Shown in pieces: positions 53,814-62,030 of a stretch of 64,000 nt of DNA. Position numbers and translations under genes: made by a program. A model generated the notes under the pieces. It made no database searches. It saw nothing but the letters and a program-made list of their open reading frames with translations, and was not told where the DNA came from. Each line of letters starts with the position of its first letter. Positions within the stretch are counted from its first letter, which is position 1. Origin of the DNA: Gemmatimonadota bacterium. GTDB lineage: Bacteria; 4572-55; J002. The DNA lies in assembly GCA_003697105.1 (NCBI GenBank), contig RFFQ01000012.1, positions 1-64,000 of the forward strand, given 5' to 3'.

Positions 53814-54623
53814 TTAATTATGTTGCATTTGCTCCCGCCAATCGACCTTCTTCAAGCCTTCCGGCAGTTTGAAGAGTGCCGCATCCACGTTTGTTTCTTC
53901 AATTTGGCGAAGCTCACTGGTTTCCACCACGTGATCCCCTTCATACGTGACCGTTTTAACCGGAACACCACTGTACATCAGCTTTTCTTCGGCTTCAGCA
54001 GAGCCATAGGCGTAAATCTCATCCCGGTCTGGATTCAGTTTGGCAAAAAAGTCAGCCATTTTCTGTAACGTCGCAAAATCATGCCCGGTTATTCCGAGTT
54101 TGGTTTCATCTGCCGCCCAAACAGTTTCGATTTTTGTATCATCTTCATACCCGTCGTACACATCACACACCCATGTGCCTATTTTTTCCCCAGAGCGTAT
54201 TTTTTTGTACACCACCGGTGGTTTCTCATCCGGCATATACACCCCCATCATGTCTTCCATCATTTGGCGTTGTTCTGGGGGCAACTGTTTCAGTTGTTCT
54301 TCCATCAGGCGCTGTTGTTCCGTCATGGCGGCATTCACTTGCTCACCTACCGCTTCAATATCCGCTTTGGTCATTTCTGTATAGGTTTTGTCCTTCAAAT
54401 TGATAGACCAGACCACCTCTTTCGCGGCATCAAAAATAAAGATGGCTTGATCTTCGACGGATTCAAACCGCAAATGATCCCCATCTATAAAAATCTTTTC
54501 GGTTAAGGTCTGTCCAGACACCTCGTTTGTAGTGGTATGAACTGCCGCAATCCCAGCAAAACCATCACTCGAAATTCCCAGATTGAGAAGTAACAACAGT
54601 GAGACCACCGTTAAATAGCGCAT
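53814..54623 (-). CDS. DUF4412-like exported protein
   Basis: From ATG 54623 the product has 269 residues with a signal peptide ([21 protein letters not shown]). The domain features strands such as [30 protein letters not shown] followed by a Gln/Met/Glu-rich helix ([25 protein letters not shown]). A second half has [30 protein letters not shown]. This is the DUF4412 pattern of periplasmic or outer-membrane lipid/ligand-carrier-like proteins in FCB bacteria. The function is unknown. A divergent promoter pair separates it from the amylase relic. Confidence 0.75.
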   Translation of the reverse strand: MRYLTVVSLLLLLNLGISSDGFAGIAAVHTTTNEVSGQTLTEKIFIDGDHLRFESVEDQAIFIFDAAKEVVWSINLKDKTYTEMTKADIEAVGEQVNAAMTEQQRLMEEQLKQLPPEQRQMMEDMMGVYMPDEKPPVVYKKIRSGEKIGTWVCDVYDGYEDDTKIETVWAADETKLGITGHDFATLQKMADFFAKLNPDRDEIYAYGSAEAEEKLMYSGVPVKTVTYEGDHVVETSELRQIEETNVDAALFKLPEGLKKVDWREQMQHN

Positions 54624-54679
54624 AGTAAAAAACATCCTTTCTTGGCAAAAGAGAAAAATTGATAAATTTAAGAGCCTTC

Positions 54680-54709
54680 AAAATAGTGTTTTTTGTCATT
54701 CTCTGTCAA
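54680..54709 (-). promoter_or_regulatory. Sigma70-type promoter of the DUF4412 gene
   Basis: On the minus strand TTGACA (54704-54709) and TATTTT (54680-54685) are separated by 18 bases, about 60 bases upstream of the start. Confidence 0.7.
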
Positions 54710-54816
54710 GCCTTCCTTTTGGATTTCGCTTGATCTTCAACGGGAATCATGCTAAGTTGCCGATGTCTCAATTCTATCACCGACAGTTCACGGTTCATGT
54801 TCAGGGAGTTCAAGTG

Positions 54817-55291
54817 ATGCGGAAATTCCTTTTTCTGACCTTTTTTAGGGATATGTGTCACCAGTTGTGATTCCGATGATAGCCGCCCCACCGGAACCCC
54901 CCCCCCTCCATTACCGAGCAAGGTTTCGATCCCCGGTACAACTTACTGGTGGAATGATACCGTCTTTTACGAAATTTTTGTACGTAGTTTTTACGACAGT
55001 GATGGCGATGATACCGGTGATTTTGCCGGTCTGATTGACAAACTGGATTATCTGAACGATGGAAACCCCAACGCCACGACCGATTACAAAGGTATTAAAC
55101 TGGATGCGATGACAGTCGGGGAAGCATGGGATAACACCAGTGTGGTCCGTGGTTATGCGGAGAGCGGACTCGACTTTTGTTTTGAATTCGATCTGGCAAC
55201 GGCGATTTTAAATGCCGTCAATAGCGGTGCCCCGGATTATATTCAATCCCAACTGGAAATCGTAGCAGATGCCTACCCCTACCACCAATAA
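54817..55291 (+). pseudogene. Relic of a GH13 alpha-amylase-family lipoprotein: frameshift plus large internal deletion
   Basis: ATG 54817 opens MRKFLFLTFF, then a T6 tract at 54841-54846 shifts the frame by one base. In the +1 frame the text continues LGICVTSCDSDDS, a proper lipobox, then a Pro-rich linker and YWWNDTVFYEIFVRSFYDSDGDDTGDF, the start of a GH13 amylase domain. After LDYLNDGNPNATTDYKG the sequence jumps directly to KLDAMTVGEAWDN and GLDFCFEFDLATAILNAV, which in intact enzymes lie several hundred residues further on. It then stops at AYPYHQ. Domain B, the first catalytic Asp region, and the C-terminal domain are missing. A TTGATC-17-TAAGTT promoter at 54730-54758 may still be active. 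The identity is clear; the exact endpoints are not. Confidence 0.85.
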
Positions 55292-55303
55292 GGTAACCTC
55301 ACC

Positions 55304-56524
55304 ATGAAAACGGTTCTGCAATGGCTGTTGCTGATCAGCTTGATGTTGGTTGCTAGCGGAAAAAGCCAACCGGTACGGACAATTACCAGCAGTGCCGAAT
55401 TGCAAGCCCTTTTTGCCGAACCTGTTGACTCATTGCAAATTTATCTTCTGCGGGGTACGTACGAGTTGCAACCGCAGACGATTATCGATTCCAGTTGTGG
55501 TAACTGTGAAGACCCTGCCACACCGGTGGAAGCAACCGTCGGGTTACAGATTAGCGGGAAGCATGTGGTTCTTGCCGGCGTCGCCGACCGGTCGGCAATT
55601 CTTCAGACCAACGCGGGATACGGAATTTTCTTCAACGATTGTCAAGATTGCCGGCTGGAAAATCTCCAAATTACCGGTGGCATCCGTGACCCAGACCCTA
55701 ACGCGACAAATGCGGCGGTCGTTGTCAAAAACAGCACGGTGACAATCCAAAAAAACCGTATTTTTGCCAACATCGGCGATTCCAGTCGAGTTAATGAGAC
55801 TGTTGTGGGTATTATGGGCATTGCCGGACGGGAAAATGCTCTCATTAACATTTTTGATAATGAGATTGTGCAAAATTCATGGGATGGGATCGCGCTTTAT
55901 CGTGGAGCTTCGGCCCATATTGCCCGCAATTTAATTGACGGCGTCGATCAGGTACGCGGGCGGCAAATTGGTGGAGGACGCGGTGTTGGCATCGGTGTGA
56001 CATGGAATGCGGATGCCATCATTGAAGATAATTTAATCCGGCGTTATTGGAAAGGCATTGGCCTATTTGTAGATGCCAACGGTATTGTTCGCCGCAACAT
56101 TGTGGAAAATATTCTGACATGGGGTATGAGCCTGTGGGATGCCGGAAAAGGCAAGCCGGTCGGTGTTTTTCTGGATAATGTCATCTACCAGACGGGCGCT
56201 TGCGGGATGTCCATCACCCGGCAATTACCGGGACAAAATCCGGGAATGATCATCGGGAATATCATCATTCAAACGGGTCAGAATCCCATGTACGATGCAC
56301 CGGATTACTACTGCTACCAGTGCCCACTGGCACTCCATGCCGTACCCCGCACGTTTGATATCGAACAAAATCTATTTTATGATAACCGGCGTGGGTCCCC
56401 TGATCTACCCGACACGGATCTGAGTCCCGAGGCATTCCAACAAGCGTTGCAGTCGCGCTGCGAATCCCTGAAAGCCCACCCGTGGCACGAAAAATCCAGC
56501 ATGGTGAAACAATTTTGTCCTTAA
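55304..56524 (+). CDS. Exported right-handed beta-helix (NosD/pectate-lyase-like) protein
   Basis: The 406-residue product has a signal peptide (LQWLLLISLMLVASGKSQ). Repeated coils follow, of the type VVVKNSTVTIQKNRIFANIGD, ALINIFDNEIVQNSWDGIALY, AHIARNLIDGVDQ and GIVRRNIVENILTWGMSLWDAG. These are the beta-helix repeats of NosD/DUF1565/parallel beta-helix proteins, often glycan-binding or -cleaving. No complete lyase catalytic set was recognised. Paired Cys (CGNCED; CQDC; YCYQC) could form disulfides. It lies only 12 bases after the amylase relic, so it may once have been its operon partner. Confidence 0.75.
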   Translation: MKTVLQWLLLISLMLVASGKSQPVRTITSSAELQALFAEPVDSLQIYLLRGTYELQPQTIIDSSCGNCEDPATPVEATVGLQISGKHVVLAGVADRSAILQTNAGYGIFFNDCQDCRLENLQITGGIRDPDPNATNAAVVVKNSTVTIQKNRIFANIGDSSRVNETVVGIMGIAGRENALINIFDNEIVQNSWDGIALYRGASAHIARNLIDGVDQVRGRQIGGGRGVGIGVTWNADAIIEDNLIRRYWKGIGLFVDANGIVRRNIVENILTWGMSLWDAGKGKPVGVFLDNVIYQTGACGMSITRQLPGQNPGMIIGNIIIQTGQNPMYDAPDYYCYQCPLALHAVPRTFDIEQNLFYDNRRGSPDLPDTDLSPEAFQQALQSRCESLKAHPWHEKSSMVKQFCP

Positions 56525-56554
56525 CCGTGATTCACTTTTATTTGGAGAACAAAA

Positions 56555-56782
56555 ATGGCAGATTGCAAATACATAGAAGCGTGTCCGTTCTTTAACGAAA
56601 AATTGCCAAATATGCCGGCCATGACAAAACTCATCAAAAAGCAGTATTGTCATGGAAATTTCACGGAGTGCGCCCGGCTCATCGCCTACGAAGCGACCGG
56701 TATCGAAGTGCTACCGAATACCATGTACCCCAATGACAGCAAAGCCGCACAAGCATTTATCCAAGAACATCAAAAAAAGTAA
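56555..56782 (+). CDS. Small Cys4 protein with CPFFN motif
   Basis: The 75-residue product has CKYIEACPFFNEKL at the N-terminus and QYCHGNFTECARL in the middle, giving four Cys (positions 4, 10, 32 and 39), then a helical end. The C-x5-CPFFN and YCxGxxxxCAR patterns recur as a small domain in other bacterial proteins, sometimes fused to signalling modules, and suggest a metal or Fe-S site (inference). It is preceded by TTTGGAGAAC. No named function is recognised. The gene stands between the beta-helix protein and a terminator. Confidence 0.7.
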   Translation: MADCKYIEACPFFNEKLPNMPAMTKLIKKQYCHGNFTECARLIAYEATGIEVLPNTMYPNDSKAAQAFIQEHQKK

Positions 56783-56882
56783 GACTGTGTCATCAGATAG
56801 GCTCATCTACCGCCCCAATATTCCGCCAGATTCGGCGTATTGAGCGAGCCGAAATAACACCACCATAATAATTCAAATGAAA

Positions 56883-56917
56883 GAGGCAAAGACGGATAAT
56901 CTTTGCCTCATTTTTTC
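56883..56917 (+). terminator. Intrinsic terminator upstream of the POT transporter
   Basis: GAGGCAAAG (56883-56891) and CTTTGCCTC (56901-56909) form a perfect 9-bp stem followed by A and six T (56911-56916). It ends the Cys4 gene transcript and also shows that the ATG at 56877 cannot be the transporter start. Confidence 0.88.
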
Positions 56918-56945
56918 CAAACCCTTCAACCTAAAGGAGACTCCA

Positions 56946-58286
56946 TTGGCGAAGACTCAACCAAAATATCCTCCCGGCATTCCGTACATCATCGGGAATG
57001 AATTTGCAGAGCGATTCAGTTATTACGGCATGAAGACCATCCTCGTGGTTTTTATGACCCAATACCTGATGAGTAACAGCGGCACCCTAGACCCGATGTC
57101 TGAAGCAGACGCCAAATATTGGTACCACATGTTCAGTATGGCAAACTATTTTTTCCCCATTATTGGGGCGATTATCTCCGATATTTTTTGGGGGAAGTAC
57201 AAAACGATCATCAATTTGTCGATTGTTTACTGTCTGGGACACCTGTTTTTGGGGTTGTTCGAGACGCGGTTCGGATTAGCCATGGGTTTGACCCTAATCG
57301 CTATTGGTTCCGGCGGGATTAAACCCTGTGTTTCAGCTCATGTGGGTGATCAATTTAGTGAGAAAAACAAGTCATTATTGACAAAAATGTTCAGCAATTT
57401 CTACTTGGCGATCAATATTGGGGCGGCAACCTCTTCCCTACTGACACCCGTCTTATTAGAAATATATGGACCCCACATCGCCTTTGGGTTACCGGGCGTG
57501 TTAATGCTCATTGCCACGATCATCTTTTGGATGGGCCGGAATAAGTTTGTCGCCATGCCGCCGGTGGGTATTGAACAATACAAACGTGATTTGCTGAGCC
57601 CCCAAGGAAAAAAAGCGCTGAAAAATCTGAGCTTGATTTACTTGTTTGTGTCTATTTTTTGGTCTTTGTTTGATCAAACAGGTTCATCATGGGTTTTGCA
57701 AGCCCAACACATGGATCGGTGGGTGAATTTGGGTTTTGTTCAATTTGAGTTGCTTTCTTCGCAGATACAAGCGTTCAATCCGGTGCTGATCATCATTTTA
57801 ATCCCTACATTTGCCTATGTGGTCTATCCGTTTGCCAATCGCTTTTTTGATTTTACGGCATTGCGGCGAATGTCTGTTGGTTTTTTTGTTGCGGCAGCCT
57901 CATTTGCGCTTTGTGCGGTGGCGCAAAGCTTGATCGATGGCGGCGGGACTCCAAGCATTCTCTGGCAATTTTTCGCCTATTTTCTGATCACGATTGCGGA
58001 AATTCTGATCTCCATCACCGCGTTGGAATTTGCTTATACGCAGGCACCCCATAACATGAAATCGTTTATCATGGGGTTTTACTTGCTTTCGATTTCGCTG
58101 GGGAATTTCGTGACAGCGATGGTGAATCATTTCATCCAAAACCCGGATGGCAGTTCCAAATTGGCTGGTGCCGCCTATTTTTGGTTTTTTGTGGTGCTAG
58201 TCAGCATCACCGGTTTTATCTTTATGTTTATTTCGCGACATTATAAAGAAGAGATTTATTTGCAATCGCGGGAGAAACTCGGATAA
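56946..58286 (+). CDS. POT/PTR-family proton-dependent oligopeptide transporter
   Basis: The product (446 residues from TTG 56946, 6 bases after AAAGGAGA) is a 12-14 helix MFS symporter that imports di- and tripeptides with protons. The family motif FAERFSYYGMKTILVVFMTQYL near residue 20 is complete. The second signature is at the end of the first half (FSNFYLAINIGAATSSLLTPVLLEIYG), and the proton-site ExxERFxYYG pattern is conserved. It lies after a peptide-related secretome but has its own terminators on both sides. The upstream ATG of the same frame lies in the preceding terminator. It may take up the products of the surface peptidases (inference). Confidence 0.93.
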   Translation: MAKTQPKYPPGIPYIIGNEFAERFSYYGMKTILVVFMTQYLMSNSGTLDPMSEADAKYWYHMFSMANYFFPIIGAIISDIFWGKYKTIINLSIVYCLGHLFLGLFETRFGLAMGLTLIAIGSGGIKPCVSAHVGDQFSEKNKSLLTKMFSNFYLAINIGAATSSLLTPVLLEIYGPHIAFGLPGVLMLIATIIFWMGRNKFVAMPPVGIEQYKRDLLSPQGKKALKNLSLIYLFVSIFWSLFDQTGSSWVLQAQHMDRWVNLGFVQFELLSSQIQAFNPVLIIILIPTFAYVVYPFANRFFDFTALRRMSVGFFVAAASFALCAVAQSLIDGGGTPSILWQFFAYFLITIAEILISITALEFAYTQAPHNMKSFIMGFYLLSISLGNFVTAMVNHFIQNPDGSSKLAGAAYFWFFVVLVSITGFIFMFISRHYKEEIYLQSREKLG

Positions 58287-58310
58287 CGGGTAGAAACCGG
58301 AAAAAATAAC

Positions 58311-58338
58311 AGGCGACTCTTTGCGGAGTCGCCTTTTT
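58311..58338 (+). terminator. Intrinsic terminator of the POT transporter
   Basis: AGGCGACTC (58311-58319) and GAGTCGCCT (58326-58334) form a perfect 9-bp stem with a 6-base loop, then TTTT. Confidence 0.9.
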
Positions 58339-58463
58339 TAGTGGTTATCATAGTGGAATTTTGGCTTACGGGATTTACCCAGTTCCGAGGTTCCATTTCG
58401 GGGGCAATCCTCTACCAAATTCACGGAGGAATCATCGTGAAAATTCAAACCGTTTTTTACCGG

Positions 58464-59264
58464 TTATTTTTCCGGGGAGATCAAATACTGTACATTTTCT
58501 GGAAGGCGGAAATTAAAATCATCATCTTTAATGGCACGGTTCAATTCTTGATCGCGGAAGCTAAGTTGCACGGACTCCCCGGTCGTTGGACGCTCAATAC
58601 GGATGCGTTGCGGGCGCCAATGGGTAAAAATCTGGGTATAATCCTCCAGTACCATGCGGTAGATGAGGGTATTGGCGCGGTCTAAGCGTTGGATTTCCAC
58701 CGGATTGAGGGTTTCCGGTTCTAACCAGTAGTAGAATGTTCCGGTTGCCTGAGTGACGGTCAAAAGATAATATTGCCCATCCGCCCGCACGGAGGAAGAC
58801 CCAATATCATCCCACAGAAACGCCAAGCCCCCGTCCAGTAGCGCAAAGAGGTCATCAAAATTGATTTCTGCCCCGATGATATTCGCTAATTCGTTGGAAT
58901 CGGTGGTGGTTTCAATCAGTGTATTTTCCACCGGCACATAAACGCGCACTGAATCCTGTTTAATGGTAACAATAGCTCCTAAAATTCCCAAGGGACCGAA
59001 AATATCCAGCCGCAGATGATCCGGTTTGCGAAAGAGGAGCGCCCCGTTAAAGACATTCCGTTGGTGGTCTCTCTCGATGTGGATTTTTGTGACAGCCCGT
59101 AGCGTGCGGAAAGCGGCGCTTCGCTGGCGGAGAGTCGTGATGATTGATTTATCGGTCTGTTTGAGAATTACCGGCGCTGTGGAGCGTATTTGGCGGGAAC
59201 ATCCCCCTGAAGAGAGGGCAAGGAAGAGGCTGAGGAGGAGGAGCCCGAAGAATTTACTGGGCAT
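58464..59264 (-). CDS. LolB/DUF4292-like lipoprotein
   Basis: The 266-residue product has a lipoprotein signal (GLLLLSLFLALSSGGC). A beta-rich domain follows that matches DUF4292 (FNGALLFRKPDHLRLDIFGPLGILGAIVTIKQDSV near 70-100; FYYWLEPETLNPVEIQRLD near 185; DYTQIFTHWRPQRIRIERP). These are the open half-barrel features of LolA/LolB-like lipid or lipoprotein carriers. The start overlaps the upstream TPR gene by 11 bases, so the pair is coupled. The likely role is outer-membrane biogenesis (inference). Confidence 0.8.
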   Translation of the reverse strand: MPSKFFGLLLLSLFLALSSGGCSRQIRSTAPVILKQTDKSIITTLRQRSAAFRTLRAVTKIHIERDHQRNVFNGALLFRKPDHLRLDIFGPLGILGAIVTIKQDSVRVYVPVENTLIETTTDSNELANIIGAEINFDDLFALLDGGLAFLWDDIGSSSVRADGQYYLLTVTQATGTFYYWLEPETLNPVEIQRLDRANTLIYRMVLEDYTQIFTHWRPQRIRIERPTTGESVQLSFRDQELNRAIKDDDFNFRLPENVQYLISPEK

Positions 59265-61137
59265 TATCGATTTTCTCCTGAATGGCTGCGGGATTTTCGG
59301 GTTTTAATTCCACGGCACGTTGCCACTGCTCTATCGCTTTTTGAGTCATACCGAGCGCCTGATAGACATCCCCCAAATGGTCATGAATCACGGGGTCATC
59401 CACACCCGTTTGGAGGGCTTTTTCCAGTTGGAGCCGGGCATCACTCAGCCGTCCCATCTGAAAATAGACCCAGCCCAGACTATCCAGAAAAAAGCCATTT
59501 TCTGGCTCTAAATCCACCGCTTTTTGGATCAGTTCCAGCGATTCCTCCAAATTAATGCCCGCCTCTGCTTGCATATAACCCAGATAATTCAGGACGGTTG
59601 CATTTTCCGGGTTGATGTCCAAAATTCGATAAAACACCATCGCGGCTTGGTCGAGGTCTCCTAACCGTTCATAGGCAACACCTAACCCAAACAGCACGTT
59701 TTCATTTTGGGGATTCGCTTCGAGTGCCTTTTGATACGCCACAATTGCTTTTTCATAGGATTTATTTTGACGGTAGGTCGTACCCATCAATTCATAAGGA
59801 GAGGTGGTCGGATCATCCAATAACGGAATTGCTTTTTCAAAGGCGATTTTCGCCATGTTTTCATCTTCCAGACGGAGATAGCAATCTCCAATATTGAGCC
59901 ATGCTTGGGGCATATTGGGGTCATAGATCAGGGCGGTTTCAAAACTGACAATGGCTTGTTGGCAATCCCCGGCATTCAGATAAAATCGTCCTTCATAAAA
60001 ATAAATCGAGGGGTCTTCGGGGTCAATTTTTTGCGCTTCTCCGAGGGCAAAAAGGGCATCTTCATTCCGGTCTAATTGTTGGTAAGCTAGGGCAAGTTGG
60101 GTCCAGGCGTTCACCAAGGTGGGGTCATATTTTAGGGCGATTTCCAGTTGTTCTACGGCGTTTTCGGGTTTGCCGGCATCTAGGTACACTTCACCAAGCA
60201 TCATGTACAATACGGGGTCTAATGGATGCAGTTCAATCAACTTTTCATATTGGGCAATGGCTTTGTCAAATTCCATACCCCAGTGGTAGAAGAGTCCTAA
60301 TTGGCGCTGAACCTCATAATTATCTCCAACGACGTTTTCCATGCCTTCGAGCAAGGTAGCGGCATCGGCAAATCGGCGCTCTTCTACGTACAGGTCCAAT
60401 AATCGCCGGAGAAATCGCGGATTATCCGGTTCGAGCCGGACCAAGCTCTCGTATGCCCGGATCGCTTTAGGTTTGTTTTCCTGCGCTTCATACATTCGAG
60501 CCAATTTGATGTGAACATCGAACCAATCCCGATTCAACATTGCTGCTCGTTCGTAGCTATCCATTGCCAACGGGGTCAGGTCATACTGCTCATAAATTTG
60601 CCCGACCCGAAAATAGAGAATCGCCGATTGCAAATTACGCTTCATGATCGACTCACAAAAATCAAGAATGTTCCTCGGATCGGGTTCGAGGTCATACAGT
60701 TGCAACAATCGCATAAAGATTCCGATCCGGGTTGAATCCGACTCAATAACCCGCTTATAATTCTCCTTAGCGCAATCCAGCCGGTCGAGCGCGTCGCAAA
60801 ACTCAGCCAATGCCAGAATCATTTCCACATCGTCTGGGGCGAATGCAAGCCCTTTTTTAATGGTTTCAATAGCTTGATTGCTACGCCCTGTTTCAAAATA
60901 AATGATCGCAATATCACGGTAAACTCGTACCAGCGAGGGGTCTAATTTGAGTACCGTTTCAAATTTTTCCATTGCCGCTTTGGTATTGCCTGCTTCTTTC
61001 AGTAACACTCCTTCCAAATATTGCAGATACGCACTGGCACGATTGTCAATATCTTCCACTGAGGTGATTGCCTGTACAGAAGCGGTCAGGCACAGGATAA
61101 TTAGCGCGGGTATTGTCCAAAAAACCCTACGATTCAT
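59254..61137 (-). CDS. Exported tetratricopeptide-repeat protein
   Basis: The 627-residue product has a signal peptide (VFWTIPALIILCLTASVQA). About sixteen TPR units follow, each with the W/L-G-Y-A-P spacing (for example AIVAYQKALEANPQNENVLFGLGVAYERLGDLDQAAMVFYRIL). There is no other domain. It should sit in the periplasm or at the outer membrane as a scaffold, perhaps in outer-membrane assembly with the LolB-like product encoded next. The C-terminal residues NAIQEKIDNAQ end the solenoid. Confidence 0.88.
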   Translation of the reverse strand: MNRRVFWTIPALIILCLTASVQAITSVEDIDNRASAYLQYLEGVLLKEAGNTKAAMEKFETVLKLDPSLVRVYRDIAIIYFETGRSNQAIETIKKGLAFAPDDVEMILALAEFCDALDRLDCAKENYKRVIESDSTRIGIFMRLLQLYDLEPDPRNILDFCESIMKRNLQSAILYFRVGQIYEQYDLTPLAMDSYERAAMLNRDWFDVHIKLARMYEAQENKPKAIRAYESLVRLEPDNPRFLRRLLDLYVEERRFADAATLLEGMENVVGDNYEVQRQLGLFYHWGMEFDKAIAQYEKLIELHPLDPVLYMMLGEVYLDAGKPENAVEQLEIALKYDPTLVNAWTQLALAYQQLDRNEDALFALGEAQKIDPEDPSIYFYEGRFYLNAGDCQQAIVSFETALIYDPNMPQAWLNIGDCYLRLEDENMAKIAFEKAIPLLDDPTTSPYELMGTTYRQNKSYEKAIVAYQKALEANPQNENVLFGLGVAYERLGDLDQAAMVFYRILDINPENATVLNYLGYMQAEAGINLEESLELIQKAVDLEPENGFFLDSLGWVYFQMGRLSDARLQLEKALQTGVDDPVIHDHLGDVYQALGMTQKAIEQWQRAVELKPENPAAIQEKIDNAQ

Positions 61138-61152
61138 GATAATGCAATCTCC

Positions 61153-61809
61153 TTAACATTTATGATCTTGACGAGAGGGACATAAGTCATTCAAAGGGCA
61201 TGTTGTACATTGAGGGCGACGTGCGATACACGTTTTGCGCCCATGTAAGATCATCGCATGCGAGAAATAGACCCAATCTTCCTGAGGAACAATTTTCATT
61301 AAATCCTGTTCGATCTTCACTGCATTTTTGGGATGGTCAACTAATTTCAATAGATTGGTGATGCGGGTCACATGCGTATCCACCACAATACCTTCGGGCT
61401 TATGGAAGGCATCCCCAAGTACAACATTAGCGGTTTTGCGCCCGACACCGGCAAGGGCAGTCAACTCTGCCATTGTTTGGGGCACTTCTCCGTTGTGATG
61501 TTCTACCAATGCTCGGCAGCACTGCTGAATGTTACGTGCCTTGTTGCGGTAAAATCCCGTGGAGCGGATCATCTCCTCCAATTCTGGGAGTGGCGCCTGA
61601 GCAAAATCAGCGGCAGTCGGATATTTTTCAAATAGCGCCGGCGTCACCATATTAACCCGTTTATCCGTACACTGAGCCGACAAAATAGTAGCAATAAGCA
61701 GTTGCAACGGGCTATTATGGTGCAAGGCACAGTGGGCATCGGGGAATTCGGTTTTAAGCCGTTCTAGCACCTTTTTGACACGAAAACGGCGATGTTCTAG
61801 GGACTCCAA
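61153..61809 (-). CDS. nth: Endonuclease III (base excision repair glycosylase/AP lyase)
   Basis: The enzyme removes oxidised pyrimidines and nicks the resulting abasic site. From TTG 61809 (AAAGGAG 5 bases upstream) the product has 218 residues. The helix-hairpin-helix motif with the catalytic Lys is LAGVGRKTANVVL near residue 108; the catalytic Asp lies in VDTHVTR near 130. The 4Fe-4S cluster loop is C-x6-C-x2-C-x5-C at the end (CIARRPQCTTCPLNDLC). The frame stays open 21 codons further upstream and reads like a lipoprotein signal; see the findings. It is 15 bases after the TPR gene's start region, in an independent order. Confidence 0.94.
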   Translation of the reverse strand: MESLEHRRFRVKKVLERLKTEFPDAHCALHHNSPLQLLIATILSAQCTDKRVNMVTPALFEKYPTAADFAQAPLPELEEMIRSTGFYRNKARNIQQCCRALVEHHNGEVPQTMAELTALAGVGRKTANVVLGDAFHKPEGIVVDTHVTRITNLLKLVDHPKNAVKIEQDLMKIVPQEDWVYFSHAMILHGRKTCIARRPQCTTCPLNDLCPSRQDHKC

Positions 61810-61924
61810 AGCAACTCCTTTATCGACGGCGACCTTCTGGGATGTGCAACCCACCAGCGCCAATAATAACAAACTAAAATTAGGCCTGTCAAATTATTTA
61901 TAGCGACACCTTCATTTAGAATAA

Positions 61925-61957
61925 AAAATCGCTGAAGGTTCTGCCTCCAGCGATTTT
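61925..61957 (-). terminator. Intrinsic terminator of the sorting-domain protein
   Basis: AAAATCGCTG (61925-61934) and CAGCGATTTT (61948-61957) pair perfectly. On the minus strand the second arm runs into TTTTTTAT. It is about 75 bases past the stop of the 62-64 kb gene. Confidence 0.8.
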
Positions 61958-61979
61958 ACGACTCATCTCAAGAAACCGT

Positions 61980-62014
61980 GCCGGTCTCTTTTCGAGTGAA
62001 TCCAAGAGACCGGC
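61980..62014 (-). other. Second hairpin downstream of the sorting-domain protein
   Basis: GCCGGTCTCTT (61980-61990) and AAGAGACCGGC (62004-62014) form a perfect 11-bp stem, without T run. It precedes the intrinsic terminator and may protect the mRNA 3' end. Confidence 0.55.
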
Positions 62015-62030
62015 AGGTATTAGAGCCAGT

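Noticed and set aside
56877-56945. ATG start for the POT transporter at 56877
   Set aside because: The region contains an intrinsic terminator (56883-56916), and AAAGGAGA directly before TTG 56946 gives a better start.
58341-58463. A small plus-strand gene downstream of the POT terminator
   Set aside because: The frame continues antisense into the DUF4292-like lipoprotein gene, and no domain or signal was seen.
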